Part shown: in pieces, positions 12,181 to 22,800 of the stretch
How positions within the stretch are numbered: the first letter of the stretch is position 1
Layout of the letters: each line of letters begins with the position of its first letter
From: Congeria kusceri
Taxonomy: Eukaryota; Mollusca; Bivalvia; Myida; Dreissenidae
Length of the DNA stretch: 64,000 nucleotides
Direction of reading: 5' to 3'
Assembly: GCA_027627225.1 (NCBI GenBank)
Contig: CM051028.1
Coordinates: 22,295,864-22,359,863, forward strand
The notes under the pieces: generated by a model
Database searches by the model: none
What the model saw: only the letters and a program-made list of their open reading frames with translations
What the model was told of the DNA's origin: nothing
Translations under genes and position numbers: made by a program

Positions 12181-13866
12181 TTATACATAACTGTGGTCTC
12201 TTAAATGTCTAGAACTTCTCACGACTGATACCATGTCAGTGAGACCCCTATAATGCAAACTTTCATGTAATTTATACCGTCTCTGGCGTGTCGCGTACCT
12301 AGTAGTTTTGCGTTTTTCAATTACCTCTTTATTCGGCCTTTGGGTTCTTTGATCGGTCTTCCGTATTTGACGTATGACCGTGGAACCTTTTGTAAGGGTG
12401 GCCCCTAGAGACTTTGTTTTAATCAACACAGACACTGCATACCCATTGTTTAGTTTATGAACCTGGCCGTGAATCCTTCCGGCAAAGTTCCTAGGGTTAG
12501 TTATCATTTTGGGGTTAACTGTCTGGTAAGATCGATTCACGGCCTCGCACTTTTGCGTAGTGGTCAAAAATTTGGTTTGATCAAGGTCTGAGGGAGACAG
12601 CATAATGGCCATGCATTTTAAAAGTAATGCCTTATCACCCTCTGTCATTCTTAGTTTAGCATTCATTGGCATGAAGTTTTGAGCCTGTCGGTAGTTACCA
12701 CAACAAACTAAACTAGATGCTTTGCAGGGCTCTCCGCAATACCTACCAAAGCAAGAAACAATTGCATCGGCTACCTTGGGCATACAGTGTTTTATTTTGT
12801 TTAGGTCACCATTGTAAACCTTGTGGGCTGTCTTTAACGCTGCCATGCACCGTTGTTTTATCGAAAGAGCAAAGCGATTCTTAATGTTTGTGTTTGAAGA
12901 CCCTTTGAACATATTTGAACTAAAGTTGGCTTTGTGAACAGCACGCTTCAATGAATTTCCTAAGTGCCTTATGTCTTTAAAGTGTTCAACTTTATGTTTA
13001 TTCCCTTTGGTCACACCTGCATGACTCCTAGAGTCACCATCACCAGTATAACCCGCTATCTTAACATCATTTGATATGTTGCGGGACACTATTTCAGACC
13101 ATTTAACTTCCTTTCCGATTGGATCTGATTCGGATACATTTGCGGAGCAATGACCCCTATGGTTTGGGCAAACAACATTGTTCCACTTATTTCGCAAGCG
13201 AGCTCCAATCATGCAAAGTTTATTGGTTATATGTACCCCTACTATTTTCTTGTCTTTAGTGTTATTTTCACAAAACGTGGTTGTCGCGATAGACCCTGCC
13301 TGAAATGGGGTCGTGTTGGAATTAAACATGGGGTTATTGTAGCACGAATCGCCCTCTACATTTACAGTTTTGGCATTTTTTTTACCTATCAGGACATTTT
13401 CCTTCACAAGGGACACTCTTTGCTCATGCATGTCCTTTACATTGACACTTTCTACCTTTTCATTAACTTTATTACTTAATCTTTGCATGGAGGACTGGGT
13501 GGGGGCTATTATATTAGCGTTGTTAAGAATTCTGCGCACACCGGTAGTGCTGATTGGTGTTGTGCACAGACCAAGCTGAAGGCCAATGTTTACTTTTGCG
13601 GCACGCCTACCACGACCTTTTCTACAATCAACCTCGTCGTAAAGATTGCGATACTTGCTAATGTACGAACACTTTGTACATTTTAGCCGCTCACGCCAAC
13701 CTAGACCCCACCTAATGGAGTTAGCGGCATCAAAATTTAAATCGCCATCACAGTTTGGTTTAATTTGAGTATGTTCTTTAAATGCAGTGTTGAAAAGAAC
13801 CTGGACCTCAGCCTGAGCCATCAACTTATTGGTATACAAGTCTGGATGTAGTGACGATTCATCCAA
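12181..13866 (-). CDS. Mutator-like (MULE-type) DDE transposase, copy A
   Basis: A 561-residue ORF. The N-terminal third has a CTKC zinc-knuckle-like pair (residues 63-66). Candidate catalytic acids are Asp173 in VEGDS, Asp276/278 in TGDGDS and Glu441 in TTQKCEAVNRS. Between them are a CPNHRGHC motif (233-240), H..DIRHLGNSLKRAV (near 295-310) and a Cys-rich GRYCGEPC patch. This order resembles the animal Mutator-like transposase domain family (Pfam Mutator, PF20700), though divergent. The C-terminus is basic (QRTQRPNK...KRKTTR). The same frame stays open upstream to 13911, then a TGA (13912-13914), then a further 77-residue ORF in frame. A cut-and-paste nuclear role is inferred from the family. 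Downstream and convergent lies the His-Me endonuclease. Confidence 0.78.
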   Translation of the reverse strand: MDESSLHPDLYTNKLMAQAEVQVLFNTAFKEHTQIKPNCDGDLNFDAANSIRWGLGWRERLKCTKCSYISKYRNLYDEVDCRKGRGRRAAKVNIGLQLGLCTTPISTTGVRRILNNANIIAPTQSSMQRLSNKVNEKVESVNVKDMHEQRVSLVKENVLIGKKNAKTVNVEGDSCYNNPMFNSNTTPFQAGSIATTTFCENNTKDKKIVGVHITNKLCMIGARLRNKWNNVVCPNHRGHCSANVSESDPIGKEVKWSEIVSRNISNDVKIAGYTGDGDSRSHAGVTKGNKHKVEHFKDIRHLGNSLKRAVHKANFSSNMFKGSSNTNIKNRFALSIKQRCMAALKTAHKVYNGDLNKIKHCMPKVADAIVSCFGRYCGEPCKASSLVCCGNYRQAQNFMPMNAKLRMTEGDKALLLKCMAIMLSPSDLDQTKFLTTTQKCEAVNRSYQTVNPKMITNPRNFAGRIHGQVHKLNNGYAVSVLIKTKSLGATLTKGSTVIRQIRKTDQRTQRPNKEVIEKRKTTRYATRQRRYKLHESLHYRGLTDMVSVVRSSRHLRDHSYV

Positions 13867-13911
13867 ACTACTGTACTCATCAACTACATTAGTGGCATTG
13901 GGACGGGGACG

Positions 13912-14145
13912 TCACGTTGACACAGTCGTGTCCGTACCATCGGTATCTTTGAAGGTTAGTACATTGTTATTGTCATGTATTCTACTCTCAAATGACTTTT
14001 TTTCCAATATCACATACTTCTTATCAACAACAGTGGGGAAAGAAAGAGTTCTACCCTTGTTGGGACTCCCAAACCCCTTTTTGAACCAACTTTTTCGCAA
14101 GTGAGCTCGACGCTTTGAAGCCGGCATAGCGACTAAACTTATCAC
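13912..14145 (-). CDS. Upstream N-terminal segment of transposase copy A, ending at an in-frame TGA
   Basis: This 77-residue ORF shares the frame of the 561-residue transposase and is separated from it by one TGA. It begins with a basic, Ser/Lys/Arg-rich segment (MPASKRRAHLRK, then KKGFGSPNKG), the kind of start seen in related transposases, so the natural protein probably started here and ran through. The stop lies in ACG TGA CGT, which is what CpG decay of an ACG CGA CGT (Thr-Arg-Arg) stretch would give. Copies 0 and B share it. Confidence 0.65.
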   Translation of the reverse strand: MISLVAMPASKRRAHLRKSWFKKGFGSPNKGRTLSFPTVVDKKYVILEKKSFESRIHDNNNVLTFKDTDGTDTTVST

Positions 14146-15267
14146 AATTTAAAAAAAAGTAAACTATTGTATATGTACACTAATTATATATAACTTACAC
14201 TAGTAATCACAATAATGAGTTAACATGCACAGAAAACCTTTTTGTTTCCACAGATTACACAGCACTGAGTACTGGATACAGACTGAAGGTTGCTGGAGAC
14301 TGGCCTAGAAGGAATTCACACCTCACCCACAGGTTCAGATGTGACAAAAGACTGTTAGTTAGTACCTAGCATTGACATGTTTTTGTTTATTTTTTTGTGT
14401 GTGTCAGGAGGTACAGTCTGTTGATTGTTATGTAAACAAACCCTTTTCTGGGGTCAAATGGCATCTGACATGCTGCTTTTATATGGATTTTACCATAAAA
14501 AATGCAGACAAATATTTTTTTTTAGCTCAAAACAGCTTAAAAACCTGGTCTATAACATTTAGAATGCCAATGAAGATTGTTTTCACTTCTGATATTATAT
14601 TTTACATCTGCTATGTCTATTACAACTCAAAGTTATGCTTAATTCTGAGTTAAAATAATGTTTTCCAAGATGTACCTAAGTACATGTTTTCTGTCTAAAA
14701 TACTGTCTCGAAATGCCTTTATATGTGGTATTTTCAATTATATATTTTTCCAATAAATCCTTATACCAGTGTGATAGGACTTCATGTTCTTTCTCGAAAT
14801 AGATCAGACTTATGAAAAATGTGGTTTTTATTCAAATTTGAAAGGGTTGGGTTCTCATAAAGGTCAAATTACACCAAAACGGAAGTCTATTCCTCACGGT
14901 TACATGCTGTCAGTTAGATAATGAACACATATGGTTCAGTGTATAATGCATATGATTTTAAAAATACAGTTTAAATGATATGTTTTGGTATCAATTTAAA
15001 TGTATATATGTAAGAAATAAGAAAAAATACAGTTTTAGGCACTACTTTATAAAAATTGGTTCCTAGCTTCATAACTTTTGGCCCATGTATTCATGCACAA
15101 AATGGCAGCCTCCAAGCCCATCAAAACCGGTGTGTTTATTCTAAGGTAAATATTTTGAGTTACAACGCATAGAATTTGTTGACATGCTGTTTTTTCAAAA
15201 GGTTATGGCCTTATCGTTCCAACGATGTATGGTGATATATTAGAAAGTTGCTTGGTCATGGTGAAAA

Positions 15268-15744
15268 TTGAGATCAAACATTGTATATTTTATATGTAAC
15301 AATGAAGGAATTTATTTGCGCATGCGTAACCTTTATGAACTTCCGGTAAGACTTGTCGTCTGCAATTTTTTTTTTAATGGATGCTTACAAACGCACTGTA
15401 ATGAGAGAATTACTGCCAGATGCCATCTTGACCCCATTAACGGCTGTATTTTATGGGATGGTTGCTCTAGTGGACATGAGGGGGGTAGATATGGGAAAGT
15501 TAAAGCAAAATGTCCACCAGAGTCACCATCCAAGTCCCATTATGTTCACCGTGTTGTTTTTCAGTTTCATTTTGACATTAATTTGCACGAGTCTCAACAA
15601 TTATCTCATTTATGTCATAATACTTTGTGTTTCAATCCTTATCATTTAGTTTTAGAAGCTGTAACTGTTAATAATGCCCGCAAAGTTTGTGTCCGCACTG
15701 GCCGATGCATCGGCCATGATGACCATCCGAAATGCGTACTTTGA
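15268..15744 (+). CDS. His-Me finger homing endonuclease, copy B (frameshifted N-terminus)
   Basis: This copy has the same catalytic and zinc-binding core as copy A, with no change from the TARCH segment onward. One G is missing from ACTGTAATGGAGAG (here ACTGTAATGAGAG, near 15403), so the original start no longer reads into the core. The core is instead continuous with an upstream frame open from 15268, giving 158 codons with an unrelated 46-residue leader. It may be a weakened gene, or still active if translation starts from another ATG. Confidence 0.8.
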   Translation: MRSNIVYFICNNEGIYLRMRNLYELPVRLVVCNFFFNGCLQTHCNERITARCHLDPINGCILWDGCSSGHEGGRYGKVKAKCPPESPSKSHYVHRVVFQFHFDINLHESQQLSHLCHNTLCFNPYHLVLEAVTVNNARKVCVRTGRCIGHDDHPKCVL

Positions 15745-15931
15745 ATCATACCAATTTTCCTAATTTGCAAAGTTAACAGATTCTATTCAGTTCACATTTT
15801 AGTTTGTAATTGTACTAAAATCAAGCATTCAGCTGAAAAAAATGCATGAAACGCAGCAAATGAAGGCAAAACTATACATATATACACAAGCACAAGGCTC
15901 GTGCTCTGTCCAGTTTTTCTAAGCCTCGCTA

Positions 15932-15949
15932 AATAAACTTATCTTTATT
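15932..15949. terminator. Opposed poly(A) signals, copy B
   Basis: AATAAA on plus (15932-15937) and on minus (TTTATT at 15944-15949) repeat the arrangement of copy A between the convergent endonuclease and transposase genes. Confidence 0.6.
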
Positions 15950-15973
15950 CAACGCTAACCTAGTATTCTCTAT

Positions 15974-17662
15974 TTATACATAACTGTGGTCTCTTAAATG
16001 TCTAGAACTTCTCACGACTGATACCATGTCAATGAGACCCTTACTATAATGCAAACTTTCATGTAATTTATACCGTCTCTGGCGTGTCGCGTACCTAGTA
16101 GTTTTGCGTTTTTCAATTACCTCTTTATTCGGCCTTTGGGTTCTTTGATCGGTCTTCCGTATTTGACGTATGACCGTGGAACCTTTTGTAAGGGTGGCCC
16201 CTAGAGACTTTGTTTTAATCAACACAGACACTGCATACCCATTGTTTAGTTTATGAACCTGGCCGTGAATCCTTCCGGCAAAGTTCCTAGGGTTAGTTAT
16301 CATTTTGGGGTTAACTGTCTGGTAAGATCGATTCACGGCCTCGCACTTTTGCGTAGTGGTCAAAAATTTGGTTTGATCAAGGTCTGAGGGAGACAGCATA
16401 ATGGCCATGCATTTTAAAAGTAATGCCTTATCACCCTCTGTCATTCTTAGTTTAGCATTCATTGGCATGAAGTTTTGAGCCTGTCGGTAGTTACCACAAC
16501 AAACTAAACTAGATGCTTTGCAGGGCTCTCCGCAATACCTACCAAAGCAAGAAACAATTGCATCGGCTACCTTGGGCATACAGTGTTTTATTTTGTTTAG
16601 GTCACCATTGTAAACCTTGTGGGCTGTCTTTAACGCTGCCATGCACCGTTGTTTTATCGAAAGAGCAAAGCGATTCTTAATGTTTGTGTTTGAAGACCCT
16701 TTGAACATATTTGAACTAAAGTTGGCTTTGTGAACAGCACGCTTCAATGAATTTCCTAAGTGCCTTATGTCTTTAAAGTGTTCAACTTTATGTTTATTCC
16801 CTTTGGTCACACCTGCATGACTCCTAGAGTCACCATCACCAGTATAACCCGCTATCTTAACATCATTTGATATGTTGCGGGACACTATTTCAGACCATTT
16901 AACTTCCTTTCCGATTGGATCTGATTCGGATACATTTGCGGAGCAATGACCCCTATGGTTTGGGCAAACAACATTGTTCCACTTATTTCGCAAGCGAGCT
17001 CCAATCATGCAAAGTTTATTGGTTATATGTACCCCTACTATTTTCTTGTCTTTAGTGTTATTTTCACAAAACGTGGTTGTCGCGATAGACCCTGCCTGAA
17101 ATGGGGTCGTGTTGGAATTAAACATGGGGTTATTGTAGCACGAGTCGCCCTCTACATTTACAGTTTTGGCATTTGTTTTACCTATCAGGGCATTTTCCTT
17201 CACAAGGGACACTCTTTGCTCATGCATGTCCTTTACATTGACACTTTCTACCTTTTCATTAACTTTATTACTTAATCTTTGCATGGAGGACTGGGTGGGG
17301 GCTATTATATTAGCGTTGTTAAGAATTCTGCGCACACCGGTAGTGCTGATTGGTGTTGTGCACAGACCAAGCTGAAGGCCAATGTTTACTTTTGCGGCAC
17401 GCCTACCACGACCTTTTTTACAATCAACCTCCTCGTAAAGATTTCGATACTTGCTAATGTACGAACACTTTGTACATTTTAGCCGCTCACGCCAACCTAG
17501 ACCCCACCTAATGGAGTTAGCGGCATCAAAATTTAAATCGCCATCACAGTTTGGTTTAATTTGAGTATGTTCTTTAAATGCAGTGTTGAAAAGAACCTGG
17601 ACCTCAGCCTGAGCCATCAACTTATTGGTATACAAGTCTGGATGTAGTGACGAGTCATCCAA
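15974..17662 (-). CDS. Mutator-like (MULE-type) DDE transposase, copy B
   Basis: A 562-residue ORF, almost the same as copy A. Differences seen: Asp/Glu at residue 3, YEEVDCKK for YDEVDCRK, ENALIGKT for ENVLIGKK, and SKGLID for RGLTD near the C-terminus, which includes a 3-nt insertion. The proposed catalytic acids, CPNHRGHC motif and Cys-rich patch are all kept. The 3-nt indel and the mostly conservative changes leave the frame open in both copies, which argues that most of the protein was intact at duplication. Frame-continuous with the upstream ORF at 17708-17941 across a TGA. Confidence 0.78.
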   Translation of the reverse strand: MDDSSLHPDLYTNKLMAQAEVQVLFNTAFKEHTQIKPNCDGDLNFDAANSIRWGLGWRERLKCTKCSYISKYRNLYEEVDCKKGRGRRAAKVNIGLQLGLCTTPISTTGVRRILNNANIIAPTQSSMQRLSNKVNEKVESVNVKDMHEQRVSLVKENALIGKTNAKTVNVEGDSCYNNPMFNSNTTPFQAGSIATTTFCENNTKDKKIVGVHITNKLCMIGARLRNKWNNVVCPNHRGHCSANVSESDPIGKEVKWSEIVSRNISNDVKIAGYTGDGDSRSHAGVTKGNKHKVEHFKDIRHLGNSLKRAVHKANFSSNMFKGSSNTNIKNRFALSIKQRCMAALKTAHKVYNGDLNKIKHCMPKVADAIVSCFGRYCGEPCKASSLVCCGNYRQAQNFMPMNAKLRMTEGDKALLLKCMAIMLSPSDLDQTKFLTTTQKCEAVNRSYQTVNPKMITNPRNFAGRIHGQVHKLNNGYAVSVLIKTKSLGATLTKGSTVIRQIRKTDQRTQRPNKEVIEKRKTTRYATRQRRYKLHESLHYSKGLIDMVSVVRSSRHLRDHSYV

Positions 17663-17707
17663 ACTACTGTACTCATCAACTACATTAGTGGCATTGGGAC
17701 GGGGACG

Positions 17708-17941
17708 TCACGTTGACACAGTCGTGTCCGTACCATCGGTATCTTTGAAGGTTAGTACATTGTTATTGTCATGTATTCTACTCTCAAATGACTTTTTTTC
17801 CAATATCACATACTTCTTATCAACAACAGTGGGGAAATAAAGAGTTCTACCCTTGTTGGGACTCCCAAACCCCTTTTTGAACCAACTTTTTCGCAAGTGA
17901 GCTCGACGCTTTGAAGCCGGCATAGCGACTAAACTTATCAC
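17708..17941 (-). CDS. Upstream N-terminal segment of transposase copy B, ending at an in-frame TGA
   Basis: This is the counterpart of 13912-14145, with one visible Ser-to-Tyr change (KGRTLYFP). The TGA is in the same position. The leader beyond it (17950-18470) matches copy A at 14150-14676 apart from small indels, and has no ORF I can support. Confidence 0.65.
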   Translation of the reverse strand: MISLVAMPASKRRAHLRKSWFKKGFGSPNKGRTLYFPTVVDKKYVILEKKSFESRIHDNNNVLTFKDTDGTDTTVST

Positions 17942-18692
17942 AATTTAAAAAAAAGTAAACTATTGTATATGTACACTAATTATATATAACTTACACTAGT
18001 AATCACAATAATGAGTTAACATGCACAGAAAACCTTTTTATTTCCACAGATTACACAGCACTGAGTACTGGATACAGACTGAAGGTTGCTGGAGACTGGC
18101 CTAGAAGGAATTCACACCTCACCCACAGGTTCAGGTGTGACAAAAGACTGTTAGTTAGTACCTAGCATTGACATGTTTTTGTTTATTGTGTGTCAGGAGG
18201 TACAGTCTGTTGATTGTTATGTAAACAAACCCTTTTCTGGGGTCAAATGGCATCTGACATGCTGCTTTTATATGGATTTTACCCAAAAAAATGCAGAAAA
18301 TTAATTTTCTTTTTTAGCTCAAAACAGCTTAAAAACCTGGTCTATAACATTTAGAATGCCAATGAAGATTGTTTTCACTTCTGATATTATATTTTACATC
18401 TGCTATGTCTATTACAACTCAAAGTTATGCTTAATTCTGAGTTAAAATAATGTTTTCCAAGATGTACCTAAGTACATGTTTTCTGTCTAAAATACTGTCT
18501 CGAAATGCCTTTATATGTGGTATTTTCAATTATATTTTTTTCCTATAAATCCTTATACCAGTGCGATAGGACTTCTATTTATGGGATAAGAAGCACGTTT
18601 ATCTTTGAAGGTTTGTTGTGGAAGTTTACAGAGACATGTTTGAGATAAGTAACAAACCAAGACAAAGCACGAGCGTAGGTGCTCACATCATA

Positions 18693-19122
18693 ATGTATTT
18701 TTCTTTTAAAGTGATTCTTCTTGCTATGGCGATGGCCATTTTCGGACAGTCTGGTAATAAGTTATGTTTGTTATGTAGTTTATCTATTTTATAATAATAC
18801 TTAATTTCATCAGATAATTTCGATAATCCACCATCCCACGCGAGAAATAACACACTCAGTTAAATGTAAAGCAATCACTGACAGCGTGAAAGATACATCC
18901 ATTTTCAACCAATTTTCCTAGTACTCTTGCACAGATCGGGCCATCAAGTATTGTCTCTTTTCCGTAAACAAATATAAAAATATGCACGTTTTAATCAAAC
19001 TTTCACAGTTGGTATATAACTGTAAGATCATGAAATGTTAATTACCCACGACTGAAGTGGTTGTATCATTTCAGAGGCAGAGAAAGGCCGTGTCCGGAAA
19101 GCGTTGGTTAGGCAGACGTAAG
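18693..19122 (+). CDS. Possible two-exon secreted small peptide
   Basis: An ATG at 18693 opens MYFSFKVILLAMAMAIFGQS, a typical signal peptide. A donor (CTG|GTAATA) follows at 18753/18754 in phase 1. A matching acceptor (ATTTCAG) ends at 19074, and the next exon reads EAEKGRVRKALVRQT then TAA, giving 35 residues. The second exon also holds a donor-like ACGTAAGG, so splicing may continue and the stop may not be used. The mature part would be short and basic. I do not recognise a family. The exon pair lies just outside the right end of the transposase array. Confidence 0.3.
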
Positions 19123-19873
19123 GCTTGACATGAGTGTTTTGTATAATGTCATTAGTTATGCAAATACACTATTGAAGATACGGTATGTCACGTTTTGCTA
19201 AAGAATGTGTCAGTTTTATATTTTGAACAACATACCGACGATATTAGAAATATTTTTGAGCCAATATAATTATCGCGTATCCATGAAATTGAAGAGCAAA
19301 CTAGTTTTCCACAAACACTATGAACATAGTTTTATTTAAGTAGTTAACATGACACAACCATGAACTATAAATAAAGAATAAAGGTTAATAGATCTCTGGA
19401 CACAATAAACACACATTTCTGACTGGACAAAGATTTATAAATGTGTTAATATATCTGGACTGAACCAAGCGTCACCATAGAGCAACAAATTCGTATAGAG
19501 ATAAAACTTCAAAAATATAACATTGAGCAAAATCATTATATGGACATACTTGACAATACGATTATCAGGCATGTACATGTAAGTATAATAATTAATGACA
19601 AACTGCATCAGCAAATGACAACGCTTATGGCCCCAGTCCTTTCAGGCAAGTGACATATTTGCCTATCGTAATCAGTAACTGCCTACGAAATAAGTCAAAT
19701 TACAATTCTTAATAACATAAATATCCTACAAGCACTAACTTCGATTGATTCGATGTGGGCTGAGTAGTTCCTTCATTAAAATGTCCGTTTAACATGACAC
19801 AAATAATAAAACACCTAGTCGCGGACAAAACAGTTCGGGCTAAATGATGAGCATTTATGTGATCTAAACCTTG
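19123..19873. other. Gene-free stretch between two 3' ends
   Basis: No ORF, exon or repeat I can support. It probably holds the 3' UTR of the CARD gene on the minus strand. Confidence 0.4.
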
Positions 19874-22800
19874 TTAAATTTCCTCAATGGCATCACTTGG
19901 CGGCACATATTCTGAGTAAATGGCCGAATCTTTATAGATGAGATCGTCTTGCGCCTTTGAAACCGCATCGACCTGTGGGTTTCCTTGAATTGGACCTCCG
20001 GTGTCGCTTATGTGCATCTTTTCCAATGAGGTCTGATAGGCAACCAGTTCATACCTTAAGTTGTCCGGAGAACCTGGTTTATCTTGTGTCATACATTTAT
20101 TTTTTAACTGGGTTGCTGAATACACTCCTTTGGTTAGATCATTCTCTTCTTCAAAGCAACTCTCTTCGGAAACCATAGCTAAAGAAAATAAATTATATTT
20201 TAACTATAAACATCAAATAATGTTTTCCTTTCAGTATCATTCTTATTCAACGTACTACTTATTCGGCAGAAATATTTTATGACATAGTACTTTAAATGCT
20301 CTGCGTTAACAGAGGTTTCTCTATTCAGTTTCGTTTGAGTACTTCTATATTGCAATGTGCTAGTTTATGATTAAACGAAACGGATATAACTGCCTTACCC
20401 ATACGATGTGCATGTGCTTCCAATTCTTTCATCCTAATGACCTCAATGTCTCTCCTCTTGCTTCGCAATAAATCGACATGTTCATCTAAGGCCTTGACAA
20501 TGTCTTGTCTCTTTGGTGTCTCAATTTGCAATTCTTTGTTTTTGAGTTTTATTTTCTCTAAATATTCATCAATGGTTCCATGTCCTTTCATTACATCAAT
20601 AATACGACAATCTTCGGTCAACGATGCATGGACTGAACTACCCAGCAACGCCTCTGTCATCGTCTCTTTGTGCTCATAAAACACAACTTGAGTATATTGA
20701 ATTTTCTTTCTGTCGTTGCGTTCCCGGGATGATGAACCTTGTAGTTGTATGTACAAACTCGATATGTTAAAATTACAATTGTACAGTGCATGTCATAAAA
20801 TGCAGAATGAAACAGGTCACATTTTCGGTTTAATAATGTAGTAATAAGTCAAGATCATTAATTTAAATCGTAATAAAGTCAATAATATTCGGGTAATTTA
20901 ACGATATTGCAATTATGTATTAGCACGTGTATAAAGTGTGCGTGGACTACCCGGGACTCCAGAATGATCAAAATCAAGCTTTTGTGCACGTGTATACTGA
21001 CTGTATGTAGCTTGGTATTAAATGTTGTATTGGTCGTTAATTTATAATTAATCAACACTTAAGTTTCTCACAACACTATGTAGCACCCGCAGAATACAGT
21101 TAACACGCGTACTCCATAATCTTCATGCACGGGCAAAGCTGAATTCGGAAACCTCCATGTAATCAGCGAGAAATGCACTCCAAGTAAACGTCAGTCCGAG
21201 ACATTTTAATAATAAATTAAAGCCGACATTTCAACGTTTTAATGTCTTGTATTTAATATTATTTGTTTCTAAAAAGATTTATCAACTTAACGTTTTGTGT
21301 ACTGTAAGACTGGTGATTCTTTTCCACCACCCATACAACACGTTTGCAAAACAATCCGTGACAATTTGTAAAAAAGATGGCCTTATTGTCCCCGAACACC
21401 CATCACATACATTTTGAAAACGTTTCTCGCTTACTAAACAACTTCCGAAATGCCAATTTTGTACGAGTATTTATGCAGAACATGAGAATTATGTTGCATG
21501 GTGGTGTTCAAAGCGCCAGAAGTCTGTAGTAATCTTTGCTGAATTACGACGTCAGAAAATATCTGAGCATGGCCCATGAGTAAGGGCGTTAGACAATCAG
21601 TATACACGAACATGCTTCACCCATATTTCATCGTTCAGTGAAAATAATTAAATTTCCTCACCTATAAGAATTGCCAGCTATGCTCATGCATAACTCACGT
21701 CCCAGTTCGCTGATTTAAGTCAACGGATAAAAGTTTCAAGAGAATCGGGTAGTACGAACAATAGTTATATATGTTCACATATGTCTGAAGGAATTATTAA
21801 ATTGACTTTAACAGTACATTACATTAAACATCCAGACGAGAGAAACAGGTCTCAATGATGAGTGCATCAAATTAATTCGCGAATTATATCACAATAGTAA
21901 AATATACATATAAATTCCACACAGAAAAATCGATCAATCATTACTTACGGGATAGTCGCGGCAGAACTGGTGGGGCTGATTGACATGCTGTATTAGAATC
22001 TGAGACAAAAGATTCATGCGTCTGCAAATTTAGGGGATCTGAAAGAACATACGCATAAATAAAATTTGAGTAGCGATAGTGTACGACATATACATTGACA
22101 ACTAAACGCAGCGAAGGATGTGAAAATAATAATTCTTAAACAGAGGATAACATTTTGAGCGTGTTTGTCATCAATATTCTAAGGTGTATCAAATTAATTT
22201 AATGAGTCATTTTCTTTAATCAGTAGCTATAGTTGGATTATGTTTTCGAACTCATACATACCTGAAATGCATCCAGGCGGTCGGTTTGATTCACAGTCAT
22301 CATTGGCTTCAATGTTATCATTATCGACCGCATGGGCAGCAACACTGCGACTTTCGTTATCTGTGTCGGCCACAACAACGGAACCCAGACGTTCACAACC
22401 GTTGGTGTATTCATCTCTATCGCCGGTTACGACTTCTCCATGTGAAGTCTTATTATAAACATGTCTTCCTGACGAACATCAAACAGCAAAACGATATCAT
22501 AATAAATGTTGATAATTCTGTTTTTTTATATTCATTACAAAATTCAATTAGGTTTTAATAGGAGTAAACGGTATTTAACATTTCAAAAGTTTTATTTGTA
22601 TGTATACTAAAAACTAAATATCGGTTTTACCTTCAACATGGTTTGATAAACTGGTAATCGCCGTGTAACCTCTGGAGTGTGTATGTGAGTTGTACACAAG
22701 ACTGAGCCCGGGCTCTGAACTAAGTGTGTGTTGTGGTGCAGTATTGGTAATACAATCATCATTAAAATGATGCGGACGAAGATCAGCCAGCAACATGTAG

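Larger units (their letters stand above)
10591..18572. mobile_element. Head-to-tail array of a 3.8-kb transposase + homing-endonuclease unit (about 2.1 copies)
   Basis: Two nearly identical units of about 3.79 kb run from about 10883 to 14676 and from 14677 to 18470. They are flanked on the left by a remnant of the transposase 5' end (10591-10882) and on the right by about 100 bp of a third unit ending at the CGATAGGACTTC segment (18572). Each unit holds, left to right: a leader, a plus-strand His-Me finger endonuclease ORF, opposed poly(A) signals, and a minus-strand Mutator-like transposase with its upstream ORF. The two transposase proteins differ at only a handful of residues, so the duplication is young. 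I found no terminal inverted repeats or target-site duplication, so the true element ends are unknown; the array ends may simply be recombination breakpoints. Confidence 0.85.

Noticed and set aside
12181..17662. Plus-strand ORFs opposite the transposases (for example 13150-13479 and 16946-17275)
   Set aside because: They are antisense shadows present in both copies only because the transposase sequence is duplicated.
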